NCBI GenBank assembly: GCA_030038695.1
Contig: JASHSN010000384.1
Location: 1 to 11,715 of the forward strand
From: Nitrososphaeraceae archaeon
GTDB lineage: Archaea; Thermoproteota; Nitrososphaeria; Nitrososphaerales; Nitrososphaeraceae
Direction: 5' to 3'
Length of the DNA: 11,715 nucleotides
Position 1 is the stretch's first letter. Each line of letters opens with the position of its first letter. A program made the translations under genes and the position numbers. Shown here piece after piece: positions 1 through 6,377 of this stretch. The notes below the pieces were generated by a model, which worked only from the letters and a program-made list of their open reading frames with translations, was not told where the DNA came from and did no database searches.

Positions 1-73
1 ATAATACATCAGGTATTTCGTACGCGGATTCAACACCTGTGAGTTCAGATATCACTACGAATAACAAGATGGG
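1..73 (-). pseudogene. Edge fragment, possibly adenylylsulfate kinase-like
   Basis: On the minus strand an open frame begins after a TAA (74-76) and runs off the left edge, giving 24 codons. It contains the string SELTGVESAYEIPDVL. The pattern [FL]-T-G-[IV]-x-x-x-Y-E-x-P is typical of the C-terminal third of APS kinase (CysC), which phosphorylates adenylylsulfate to PAPS. The residues just before it (ILLFVV) do not fit that family, so this looks like a broken junction rather than an intact gene. With so few residues the assignment is only a suggestion; the sequence left of the window would settle it. Confidence 0.25.
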
Positions 74-119
74 TTAGGTTTGGCTTAGCTTTATCGTTCA
101 GATATAGTAAGTCTAGAAC

Positions 120-416
120 TCAACAAATATCAACTGATTTTCGGATGGCCTCTAAGTGGAAACTATACTCTGGATTTGTCAATACTATGATTGCAAAATT
201 GGCACCTCTAACCCAGCTTCCGCTTGTACTATCTTCTGCCAACGTCTTGAGATTCTGTTTGCTGTCCACTTGGATAAATCGCCAGTGTTGAGTATTAAGG
301 CCAGTGCCCGACAACCTAGCCGCCTCAAGAATATTTGATCTTAGTTCAGCTGGAACATCCTCTGCGCTAAATTCTCTTGTATCGAGCTTAGTTGTGATAC
401 ATTCAAAAGTGTCCAT
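120..416 (-). pseudogene. Nitroreductase family protein, C-terminally truncated
   Basis: The 98-residue product matches the N-terminal half of the nitroreductase family (FMN-dependent NAD(P)H oxidoreductases, usually about 170-220 aa). Visible hallmarks are the early FMN-phosphate region around R14-E15-F16, the helix ILEAARL (29-35), and the motif SGTGLNTQHWRF (36-47). It is followed by GANFAIIVLTNPEY, the core strand next to the flavin. After about residue 87 (SFHLEAIRK) similarity to the family stops. A TGA follows, and none of the three downstream frames restores the expected segment that leads into the dimer interface. Half of the fold is therefore missing and the protein is unlikely to bind FMN stably. 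The ATG at 414-416 is supported by an AT-rich box at 443-456. The neighbour on the other side is the divergent aldo/keto reductase. Confidence 0.75.
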
Positions 417-442
417 TTCCTATGCTAAGTAGAAAAAAGATG

Positions 443-456
443 TTAAATATTTTAAA
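443..456 (-). promoter_or_regulatory. TATA-like box for the nitroreductase fragment
   Basis: Read on the minus strand this is TTTAAAATATTTAA, centred about 34 nt upstream of the ATG at 416. That would give a leader of only a few bases, in keeping with the other genes here. It is an AT-rich match only; no BRE is evident. Confidence 0.4.
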
Positions 457-513
457 CCTTGTGTCTAAAGGCAAGAGGCATTCTCATCATTCTTTGGTGC
501 TGACTTTGCAATT

Positions 514-537
514 GAGATCACGCGCGCTCGAGATCAC
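514..537. repeat. Direct repeat GAGATCAC x2 around GCGCGC
   Basis: GAGATCAC occurs at 514-521 and again at 530-537 (16-nt period). The 8-nt spacer contains the self-complementary GCGCGC (522-527), an unusually GC-rich patch in AT-rich DNA. It lies between the divergent nitroreductase fragment and aldo/keto reductase, where an operator could sit. Function is unknown. Confidence 0.4.
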
Positions 538-653
538 ATCTTTGTATGAGTTGTAGAGGTAGTTTACTTTACATATCGTAACACCGATTTTGATGAAGTA
601 TCTTACAAGACTAGATGTAAAAATGATAGACATAAACACATCTAAACTGACAC

Positions 654-661
654 TTTATTAA
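654..661 (+). promoter_or_regulatory. TATA box of the aldo/keto reductase gene
   Basis: TTTATTAA is centred 27-28 nt upstream of the ATG at 685, the archaeal spacing between box A and the transcription start. Transcription would start at or next to the start codon, so the mRNA is probably leaderless. This agrees with the lack of any Shine-Dalgarno sequence before the ATG. Confidence 0.55.
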
Positions 662-684
662 TCGATAACGCGATTCTAATATCA

Positions 685-1830
685 ATGTCCAAGACATATG
701 AAGTCTTGAATGGCTATGCAACCCCAAACGGAACAAAGAAATATGTAGATTATGCAATTCAAAAAAAAGGTAAACCTGCCACCCATTTTCGTGTTTTTGA
801 AGACCTACACTTATCAAGCCTAGGAATTGGAACTTATATTGGTGAGATTACCGCCAAAGATGACAAAGCGGTTGAGAATGCAGTATATCAATCTGTCAGA
901 TCAGGTGCCGTAAATGTTATCGATACTGCCATAAATTATAGAGCAATGAGATCAGAGAAAAGCATAGGTCGTGGATTGAATAGCCTGATAAGCGATGGCA
1001 TAATTTCAAGAGATCAAGTATTTATTTGTACCAAGAATGGATATATCACAAATGATGGTGATTATCCTGCGATTGATGTAATGGAATATTTACAGAGAAT
1101 GTACATATCTACAGGAATCATGAAACTAGATGATATTAGTTCTGGCTATAATGTACTCAATCCAGCATATATTGAAAGATGTATTGACAAGTCGTTAACG
1201 AATATGCATCTCGGTACTATTGATCTGGTTTATGTTCATAATGCATTTGAAAGCTGGTATCAGGATATTAGCAAAGAAGAATTTATTCAAATGTTAGAAA
1301 AGGTTTTTGAAGTTTACGAGAAGTATCGTTCAAATAACAAGATACGATATTATGGAATGGCAACATGGACATGCTTTAGAGTAATGCCAGATAACAAGGA
1401 ATATCTGTCCTTGGATGAGGTAGTAAGATTGGCAGAAAAAATTGGAGGCAATGAACACGGATTTCGTTTTATTCAACTTCCTTACAATCTATCTTATAGC
1501 GAAGCTTTACTTCTCAAAAATCAAACTGTCGGTGATGAAAAAAATTTAAACATACTAGAGGCTGCAGCAAGGTTGCACATAGGAATATTTACAAGTATCC
1601 CTCTATTCCAAGGGCGCTTACTTAGAGCGAGTATTCCTGACTATGGTGGATTAAACGATCAAGTCGCAAAATTAATCCAAATAATTCGTTCGAGTCCTTC
1701 TGTCATTGCACCACTAATAGGTCAAAAAAAACCAGAGCATGTTGAACAAAATCTTAAAATCTCAGACATTCCCCCGATGGATGAAGCACACTACAAGGAA
1801 GCAGTTCAGATCCTATTGAAAGGAGAGTGA
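685..1830 (+). CDS. Aldo/keto reductase family oxidoreductase
   Basis: This 381-residue protein reads as a complete NADP(H)-dependent aldo/keto reductase, a cytoplasmic (beta/alpha)8-barrel that interconverts carbonyls and alcohols. The catalytic tetrad is visible: D80 in VNVIDTAINY, Y85, K117 in VFICTKNGY, and H185 in DLVYVHNAF. The R-S-E-K-S-I-G-R-G-L stretch after Y85 is the family signature. The C-terminal part (SPSVIAPLIGQKKPEHVEQNL) matches the usual cofactor-phosphate loop and closing helix. An insertion of about 30 residues lies between K117 and H185 (roughly 120-158), and a short N-terminal extension precedes the barrel; both make it longer than the common 280-330 aa. The start at 685 is supported by the TATA-like box at 654-661 and a leaderless layout. 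The substrate cannot be told from the sequence. It is a single-gene unit with no same-strand partner nearby. Confidence 0.9.
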   Translation: MSKTYEVLNGYATPNGTKKYVDYAIQKKGKPATHFRVFEDLHLSSLGIGTYIGEITAKDDKAVENAVYQSVRSGAVNVIDTAINYRAMRSEKSIGRGLNSLISDGIISRDQVFICTKNGYITNDGDYPAIDVMEYLQRMYISTGIMKLDDISSGYNVLNPAYIERCIDKSLTNMHLGTIDLVYVHNAFESWYQDISKEEFIQMLEKVFEVYEKYRSNNKIRYYGMATWTCFRVMPDNKEYLSLDEVVRLAEKIGGNEHGFRFIQLPYNLSYSEALLLKNQTVGDEKNLNILEAAARLHIGIFTSIPLFQGRLLRASIPDYGGLNDQVAKLIQIIRSSPSVIAPLIGQKKPEHVEQNLKISDIPPMDEAHYKEAVQILLKGE

Positions 1831-2025
1831 TACCCTACCATTAAATTTAATCTTGAAGATTAACCTATTTAGGCTAGCTTCTAATTCATCAACCAAATAA
1901 TCTATGTTGACTGGTTTAACACAATTATATAATAGTATAACGAAACCTGAAACTATCCATGCGAGGTTCCCGTTTTTACCGTTCGTCCAGTGACCGGATG
2001 CCTTGGCTGGTAGACCGATAAGTAT
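1813..2025 (-). pseudogene. Start-less open frame, possible response-regulator tail
   Basis: A 70-codon minus-strand frame runs between a TAG (2026-2028) and a TAG (1813-1815), overlapping the 3' end of the aldo/keto reductase by 18 nt. It has no ATG. Its second half contains NCVKPVNIDYLVDELEASL. The K-P followed by an acidic/hydrophobic helix is how CheY-like receiver domains end (conserved Lys-Pro before helix 5). The first half (LIGLPAKASGHW, then GKNGNLAWIVSGF) does not resemble a receiver domain and lacks the phospho-acceptor Asp region. I read it as a decayed fragment, not a gene. It could also be chance. Confidence 0.3.
1847..1863. repeat. 17-bp palindrome downstream of the aldo/keto reductase
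   Basis: TTAATCTT-G-AAGATTAA is a perfect palindrome with a one-base centre, 17 nt after the aldo/keto reductase stop. It is too tight to fold as an RNA hairpin without losing pairs, so a protein-binding site or chance is more likely than a terminator. Confidence 0.3.
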
Positions 2026-2154
2026 CTAGCTTAGTGGTACGATATATATCACTAATATGGTGTTATATCAGGTGTCTCATGGAGAAATAGCCTGGTACTT
2101 TAAGTGTGTAGCAATAGCAGCACGGACAAAACCAGTTATTCTTTGGTGGTTATA

Positions 2155-2415
2155 ATGAATAAGAAAACTGAACGAATCATAACTATATGACTTGCAGTAG
2201 GACTGGTTGCCTATTTTTGTTATCAGGTAGCGTATGGGACTAATCCTGGTCTTATGGGCAGAAGCAAGTGTCCAATAATGGACAACACGTCATATGTATT
2301 CTATGATGGAAAGAATGCAGGACTGATTGCTTTTTACCAGATAGATGATGATTGTGATTCAACAATTCCAGCACATACGGATATACCGATGAATATAACG
2401 CATTTTGCCATATAG
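2155..2415 (+). pseudogene. Small membrane-anchored/exported protein with in-frame TGA
   Basis: From the ATG at 2155 the frame reads MNKKTERIITI, then TGA (2188-2190). It then continues openly for 74 codons (LAVGLVAYFCYQVAYG onward) to a TAG at 2413-2415. Bridging the stop gives a basic N-terminus, one hydrophobic segment (about residues 8-25) and a polar C-terminal part of about 60 residues. The polar part has two cysteines (in SKCPIMDN and DDDCDS) and an acidic DDD run. This is the layout of a small extracytoplasmic protein. The stop falls inside the membrane segment, where a Trp codon (TGG) would fit, so a point mutation is the simplest explanation. I do not recognise the family. No ATG follows the TGA early enough to rescue the membrane segment. 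Confidence 0.4.
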
Positions 2416-2777
2416 GGATGAAGAAATATACGGAGTCTCGGAGGAAAATAACATGAGCAGTGAACTATTATTATCAAATATAATTCCCCCATAAAGAGAG
2501 CGATATTATAATGAGACATCTGCCGGTTAAGCCTCTTTCATTTTCTGAATTTAGGTAACTAATCCTTCTCTTCATTGACTATATCTAATCCTTCCTTCAG
2601 GTTCCACTCCCCCATGCATGAGTCGTTCGAAAATGCTAACCGATAATATTAATCAGCGATTAATTGGAATCAGTATTTTGACTCCAATAACGACGAGCCG
2701 GAAAGTATATAGCTAAGGATGACGCTTATATAACCGGAGCTGTACGACAAGCCGGGGCCTCTAGTAAGCAAACCAAT
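2416..2777. other. Intergenic stretch with short decayed frames
   Basis: No convincing gene. A 13-codon ORF (2453-2494, plus) is preceded by GGAGG at 2440-2444, and another 15-codon ORF starts at 2511; both are too short to call. On the minus strand a start-less frame 2648-2559 ends in MGEWNLKEGLDIVNEEKD followed by TAG and looks like the C-terminus of a lost protein. On the plus strand a start-less frame runs 2691-2861 (56 codons, ending KDKHYFRFS). It is richer in G+C and overlaps the hairpins described next. A good TATA match, TTATATAA, lies at 2726-2733. Confidence 0.3.
2726..2733 (+). promoter_or_regulatory. TATA-like box before the hairpin segment
   Basis: TTATATAA would place a transcription start near 2756, about 20 nt before the first hairpin at 2778. 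It is one of the better box A matches in the window and has no protein-coding start downstream, which is why a small RNA is considered. Confidence 0.35.
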
Positions 2778-2856
2778 CTTCTAGCAATAGAAAATCTGTT
2801 GCTAGAAGCGGAAGAAATGTCTAATGAATTCAAAGACAAGCACTACTTCCGCTTCT
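2778..2856 (+). ncRNA. Candidate structured RNA with two competing hairpins
   Basis: Hairpin 1 spans 2778-2808: CTTCTAGCAATAG pairs with CTGTTGCTAGAAG around the loop AAAAT, 13 pairs including one G-T. Hairpin 2 spans 2804-2856: AGAAGCGGAAG (2804-2814) pairs perfectly with CTTCCGCTTCT (2846-2856). Inside it is a small stem, TGTCT (2818-2822) with AGACA (2834-2838). The AGAAG at 2804-2808 belongs to both, so the two folds exclude each other, as in attenuators and riboswitches. There is no U-tract directly after either stem, and the stretch also lies in a start-less open frame. It could therefore be a decayed coding segment whose pairing is accidental. The pairings are read directly from sequence; the RNA role is inference. 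Confidence 0.35.
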
Positions 2857-2861
2857 CGTAA

Positions 2862-3016
2862 TATCTCCCTATACATTGATATATAAACATTTTCTATATC
2901 ATATGCTGATTCACTATTTGATGCTCCAATCCTTTTAGTCCCTTCATTTCAAAAATCAGATTATACTATAAGTTTTGTTCAGAACCTTTAATTAGAAATA
3001 AATATAATATTTTTTA
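2862..3016. promoter_or_regulatory. Upstream region of the Tyr-rich protein gene
   Basis: This AT-rich stretch has three possible box A elements: TATATAAA (2880-2887), TTATACTATA (2961-2970) and CTTTAATT (2987-2994). The last is centred about 26 nt before the ATG at 3017 and would give a leaderless mRNA; the middle one would give a leader of roughly 25 nt. I cannot choose between them. No Shine-Dalgarno sequence precedes the ATG. Confidence 0.35.
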
Positions 3017-3226
3017 ATGAATGCAAAAACAAGCAGTGCTTTAGGTATCATAGGTCTTGCGGCGGTGTTAATGTTAGTCACCGCTCCATTAATGGCAAAT
3101 CATCAAACATTTGGATACAAGTACTACCATGGGAAGTACTATTACCACGGAAAGTACTATTACGGAAAATACTACAAACGCTGTTATTACCGCGCCGGGC
3201 ATCGAGTCTGTGTTGTAGGTAGATAG
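3017..3226 (+). CDS. Small secreted Tyr/Lys/Gly/His-repeat protein
   Basis: The 69-residue product has an N-terminal signal sequence: hydrophobic core GIIGLAAVLMLVTAPL (about 10-25) with a likely cut after A27 (LMA-N). The mature part is only about 42 residues. Residues 35-54 are imperfect tandem units of the form K-Y-Y-(Y)-H-G, shrinking to K-Y-Y-Y-G and K-Y-Y-K. Of residues 34-58, 13 are tyrosine. A tail with two cysteines (C56 and C65) follows and could form one disulfide. The DNA of the repeats varies at third positions (TAC/TAT, GGG/GGA), so the repeat is kept at protein level and is not a recent duplication. I do not recognise a named family. Tyr/His/Gly-rich secreted peptides can bind metals, cross-link or stick to surfaces, but none of that is shown here. 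The next gene downstream also encodes a secreted protein. A T-run at 3280-3285 may end the transcript. Confidence 0.7.
   Translation: MNAKTSSALGIIGLAAVLMLVTAPLMANHQTFGYKYYHGKYYYHGKYYYGKYYKRCYYRAGHRVCVVGR
3119..3178 (+). repeat. In-gene tandem K-Y-Y-(Y)-H-G repeat
   Basis: Four degenerate units of 12-18 nt each starting AAG/AAA-TAC encode residues 35-54 of the small secreted protein. Unit length differs by whole codons and the frame is kept throughout. Confidence 0.7.
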
Positions 3227-3279
3227 GGGATAGAATCATAACACCGGTACTATAGATAGGATGTAGTTAATTTCAATTA

Positions 3280-3285
3280 TTTTTT
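3280..3285 (+). terminator. T-tract after the Tyr-rich protein gene
   Basis: A run of six T in an AT-rich context, 54 nt after the stop codon of the small secreted protein and before the next gene. Archaeal RNA polymerase often stops at such U-runs without a hairpin. Confidence 0.35.
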
Positions 3286-3347
3286 ATCGAATCAATCATC
3301 GATCAAGTTACAAAATCAAATTCGCTATGCGTAACTAATATAATATC

Positions 3348-3353
3348 AGGAGA
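3348..3353 (+). promoter_or_regulatory. Ribosome binding site of the phosphoesterase gene
   Basis: AGGAGA ends 5 nt before the ATG at 3359 and favours that start over the in-frame ATG two codons later (3365). It is one of only a few clear Shine-Dalgarno sequences in the window, implying a leadered transcript for this gene. Confidence 0.6.
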
Positions 3354-3358
3354 AATAG

Positions 3359-4894
3359 ATGAGTATGATTTTTTGTAAAAGCCTCTTGTCATTACTAGTT
3401 ATATCACTTATTTTGGTTGTTGGCTCAGTCTCATCTTCATCAATTATTGTCGTAACAGCATCTGCCACTGGAAAAACTACATCTACACCTATCAAGCACC
3501 TAGTGGTCATTTTTCAAGAAAATGTTTCCTTTGACCATTACTTCGCTACTTATCCTAATGCTAAGAATCCACCTGGCGAATCTAAATTTTCATCTTTGTC
3601 TAACACACCTTCAATAAATGGTCTTACAATTGGTCTCTTGACCAATAACACAAATTTGGCAAACCCGTGGCGTCTAGATAAGTCTCGGGTTGTAACAGTA
3701 GCCTCATGTGATCCTAATCACGGGTACACAGAACTACAGAAAGAGATTGATGGTGGTCTTATGGATAAATTCGTGCAGAACTCTGGATTATCCCTCCCAA
3801 TTTGTGACCCCAAACTAGTAATGGGCTATTTTGATGGCAATATTGTTACAGCCTTATGGAACTATGCTCAACATTTTGCTATGAGTGATAATTTCCATAG
3901 TTCTAATCTTGATCCCTCTCTTCCAGGTGCTATCAACCTCGTCACTGGTCAGACTCACGGAGCAACACCACGTAATATATCAAAAATAGTAGCGAACGGT
4001 ACCTCGATAGGAGATATAGATTCGATTTACGATGATTGTTCTGCGACACAAGACAAAACCATATCCATGACAGGAAGGAACATAGGAAACTTGATGAATG
4101 AAAAAGGTATAACCTGGGGATGGTTTGAAGGAGGTTTCAAACCATCTAGTATTTCTAATAACAACAAGGCCATTTGCGGTACATCGCACCTAAACATTGC
4201 AGGCAAGAACATTACAGACTATGTAGTACATCATGAACCGTTTCAGTATTATCAATCAACTGCAAATCAACATCATCTTCCACCAAGTTCAGTGGAATTG
4301 ATCGGTCATACCGACCAAGCTAATCACCAATATGACTTGAGCGATTTCTGGGCAGCAGCTCAGGCCGGCAGTATGCCTGCAGTTAGTTACTTAAAAGCAC
4401 CACATTATCAAGACGGACATCCCAATGCGTCAGACCCAATTGATGAACAGCACTTCTTAGTAAATACCATAAATCGCTTACAGCAATTGCCAGAATGGAA
4501 TAGTACTGCCATTATCATTGCATACGACGATTCTGGCGGATGGTATGACCATGCCATGCCTCCAATAATAAGCCAATCCAATGATCCCATAAATGATGCA
4601 CTTCTTGCAAAAACTTGTGGACATGCACCTGTGACTGCTTACCAAGATCGATGCGGGTATGGCGTGCGTCTACCATTGTTAGTAATATCTCCGTATGCAA
4701 AGGTAAATTATGTTGACCACTCTATAACAGACCAAACATCAATACTGAGATTCATAGAAGACAACTGGAAATTAGGACGCATAGGTAATCAATCATTTGA
4801 TTCCCAAGCGGGTACGCTTCTAAATATGTTCAATTTTACCGATCATACTGCAAATAAGCTATTTCTTAATCCTGATACAGGACTGGAGAAATGA
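3359..4894 (+). CDS. Secreted phosphoesterase (acid phosphatase / phospholipase C family)
   Basis: The 511-residue protein belongs to the phosphoesterase family of AcpA-like acid phosphatases and bacterial phospholipases C, which cleave phosphomonoesters or phospholipid head groups outside the cytoplasm. An N-terminal signal peptide is clear: hydrophobic core about 9-33, likely cut near A34-A36. The metal-site motif ENVSFDHYFATYP starts at E54-N55 with D59-H60, close to the family ENxSFDHYFG. Next come a HFAMSDNFHSS segment and the SLPGAINLVTGQ region. GNLMNEKGITWGWFEGG matches the usual 'G..L...GI.W..Y' segment. The second metal motif, YDDSGGWYDHAMPP (Y389 to about P402), has D390, D391, D397 and H398; many relatives have D-E where this one has D-D. 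The C-terminus (VRLPLLVISPYAK, then TDQTSILRFIEDNW) is typical, and length is normal for short members. Whether it is a phosphatase or a phospholipase cannot be told. The AGGAGA at 3348 decides the start. Confidence 0.9.
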   Translation: MSMIFCKSLLSLLVISLILVVGSVSSSSIIVVTASATGKTTSTPIKHLVVIFQENVSFDHYFATYPNAKNPPGESKFSSLSNTPSINGLTIGLLTNNTNLANPWRLDKSRVVTVASCDPNHGYTELQKEIDGGLMDKFVQNSGLSLPICDPKLVMGYFDGNIVTALWNYAQHFAMSDNFHSSNLDPSLPGAINLVTGQTHGATPRNISKIVANGTSIGDIDSIYDDCSATQDKTISMTGRNIGNLMNEKGITWGWFEGGFKPSSISNNNKAICGTSHLNIAGKNITDYVVHHEPFQYYQSTANQHHLPPSSVELIGHTDQANHQYDLSDFWAAAQAGSMPAVSYLKAPHYQDGHPNASDPIDEQHFLVNTINRLQQLPEWNSTAIIIAYDDSGGWYDHAMPPIISQSNDPINDALLAKTCGHAPVTAYQDRCGYGVRLPLLVISPYAKVNYVDHSITDQTSILRFIEDNWKLGRIGNQSFDSQAGTLLNMFNFTDHTANKLFLNPDTGLEK

Positions 4895-4931
4895 GATGGA
4901 ATAGCCATGGTCATCATTTCATGCTGTAAGC

Positions 4932-4945
4932 TTTTTGTGTTTTTT
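4932..4945 (+). terminator. T-rich terminator of the phosphoesterase gene
   Basis: TTTTTGTGTTTTTT starts 37 nt after the phosphoesterase stop. Two U-runs without a strong hairpin fit an archaeal-type terminator. It lies in the gap between two convergent genes. Confidence 0.4.
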
Positions 4946-5018
4946 GATGGTATGGGCGAAAATCGTTGCTGATGTGTAGCTGATTTACGTAGTATTAGTA
5001 GCTAGATCAGCGGATATT

Positions 5019-5039
5019 TCTATTGATATAAGCAATAGA
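5019..5039 (-). terminator. Hairpin just past the patatin remnant
   Basis: TCTATTG (5019-5025) pairs with CAATAGA (5033-5039) around a 7-nt loop, a 7-bp stem. It begins 2 nt beyond the restored stop (TAG, 5041-5043) of the patatin-like frame. No U-run follows on the minus strand, so its terminator role is only plausible. Confidence 0.35.
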
Positions 5040-5040
5040 T

Positions 5041-6208
5041 CTACTCCTTTACGACAAATTCTACATCACTAAGATCCTTAGAATTATTATACCCGCTTTC
5101 TCTTAGCTCGTTAATTGTTTTGCGTGAAAAGTCAAAAAGTTTTATTTGATATAGTGTGTTCGTCATTCTTACGATTTACTCTGAGCATGCCTCCTATTTC
5201 GAATTGTCCAACGAGGATATCAGAATATTTTCTAGGTATCACTGATAGGCCATGGTTCATAGTTTTACTATTCAATAAATCATCTATTATCTGGTCTTTG
5301 ACCCCATGATCTTTTGCAATTTTTATCAACTTCCTTGCCAGATCGACATAGTCCGATGCAAGTAACAAAGCCTCTTGTTCTCGTTCTGTTCTGTCTGAAA
5401 AGGTTATGTCATTATTTCTATTTATAATTCCATCACGGTCCAAGGGGATTATATTTTGTTTTGTTGGATGGACATTGACTATGCCTATTCCTAGTTTCGG
5501 AACGGTGTCCTTTAGACCCTTTACTTTCAGCCAATAGAGACGGTGTAGTCTAACAAGTTGTGTCATTGGAGTATTGCTCATTATTCCGCCATCCCAAAAA
5601 TGACGGATATTCTTCTCATAATTAGATGTATCTTCATTATAGCTTTCAACTTCTAAAGTAGTATAACTATAATTAAGAGGTACAGACGCGCTTGTAATAA
5701 CATGATCTGAGGTAATTCCATTATTGTATCTAACAATGTATTTATGTCCGACTTCCTTTCCATTTTGAATAATATATTTTCCATATTCGGATTTTCTAGA
5801 ACCATCTTCCGTTTCGTAACTATCAAATGTTACAGCAGCTCCTTCAGCTACATCAACACTCACTAGTAAGAGTCTTGGTTGGGGCAAAGACGATTTATCA
5901 TCGAAAGTTGTTGCTATGGGAAATTTTGCGAATCTCTCTAAACTTCTCTTTAATGGTCCACTGTCAAAGCGATACCATAAGTTTTGATAATCAAAGAATC
6001 TAGTATCGATTACGGGTATTAATGATGTGAAAACTGTAGGTACTCCTGTAATTGCAAATTCTTTTGCTGAATAATATCTTCTAGCAGCTTCCCCAGAGGC
6101 AATTCCACTGTGAACGCTGTTACGGAAATAATTCCACCAAGCCGTAAAGCCAGGCATCTGGTCAAATGATGATTCCTTTGACAAATACTTCCAAAAGTCA
6201 TTTAGCCT
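5041..6208 (-). pseudogene. Patatin-like phospholipase, N-terminus lost and 3' frameshift
   Basis: The main frame (TTG at 6184 to TGA at 5132) gives 350 residues of a large patatin-like phospholipase. The Asp of the Ser-Asp dyad is in HFWDGGIMSNTP (D198), preceded by the ITSASVPLNY strand and followed by LGIGIVNVHPTKQNIIP. Homology-like sequence begins before the TTG (LNDFWKY, frame open from 6208). The glycine-rich G-x-G-x-x-G and nucleophile G-x-S-x-G motifs, which should lie roughly 100 residues further upstream, are absent and unrelated DNA is found there. At the other end, the T5 run at 5134-5138 shifts the frame. Removing one T turns ISNKTF-stop into ISNKTFDFSRKTINELRESG, continuing to a TAG at 5041-5043. 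A lipid acyl-hydrolase without its serine cannot be catalytic, so this is a remnant unless the product has another role. It converges on the secreted phosphoesterase. Confidence 0.8.
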
Positions 6209-6372
6209 TTATGCGCAGCATTTGGGTATTCTGTTATCAGCAACTCAGAAACTGTATTGCCAGATTTAACAGGCCCGGTCTTGGCTGTGATAATCATCTG
6301 TGCAGCATTTGGGTACAGTTTTGCTACTCGAAATAGGATAGCTAAAACTGCAAGCAACCAAACTATAAACAC
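6202..6372 (-). CDS. Short membrane-anchored protein, unrecognised
   Basis: From a GTG at 6370-6372 the frame encodes 56 residues: a hydrophobic segment VFIVWLLAVLAILFRVA, then LYPNAAQMIITAKTGPVKSG and SELLITEYPNAAHKG to a TAA at 6202-6204. The frame stays open upstream to a TAG near 6400, so a slightly longer form is possible. The penta-peptide YPNAA occurs twice, 29 codons apart, from a perfect 14-nt direct repeat. A single N-terminal membrane helix with a short tail is all that can be said. Its start follows the end of the methylase remnant (stop 6378-6380) by 5 nt, and its end overlaps the open patatin frame. The order therefore looks operon-like on the minus strand, but both neighbours are broken. 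It may itself be a junction product. Confidence 0.4.
   Translation of the reverse strand: MFIVWLLAVLAILFRVAKLYPNAAQMIITAKTGPVKSGNTVSELLITEYPNAAHKG
6215..6315. repeat. 14-bp direct repeat, 87 nt apart
   Basis: GCAGCATTTGGGTA occurs at 6215-6228 and 6302-6315, an 87-nt period that preserves the reading frame of the short membrane protein. It sits next to the point where the patatin gene was cut, so it may mark a duplication or recombination scar. Confidence 0.55.
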
Positions 6373-6377
6373 GAAGC

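Noticed and set aside
1959..2021. 20-codon plus-strand ORF (MRGSRFYR...)
   Set aside because: Too short, no ribosome site or promoter, and antisense to another weak frame.
2041..2070. Imperfect inverted repeat GATATA...TATATC
   Set aside because: AT-rich, with mismatches and an uneven internal loop; expected by chance in this composition.
3980..4700. Several antisense open frames inside the phosphoesterase gene
   Set aside because: They lie opposite a gene with clear family motifs, have no signals of their own and no protein-like hallmarks.
5115..5309. Plus-strand open frame at the 3' end of the patatin remnant
   Set aside because: It is antisense to conserved patatin sequence, which explains the open frame.
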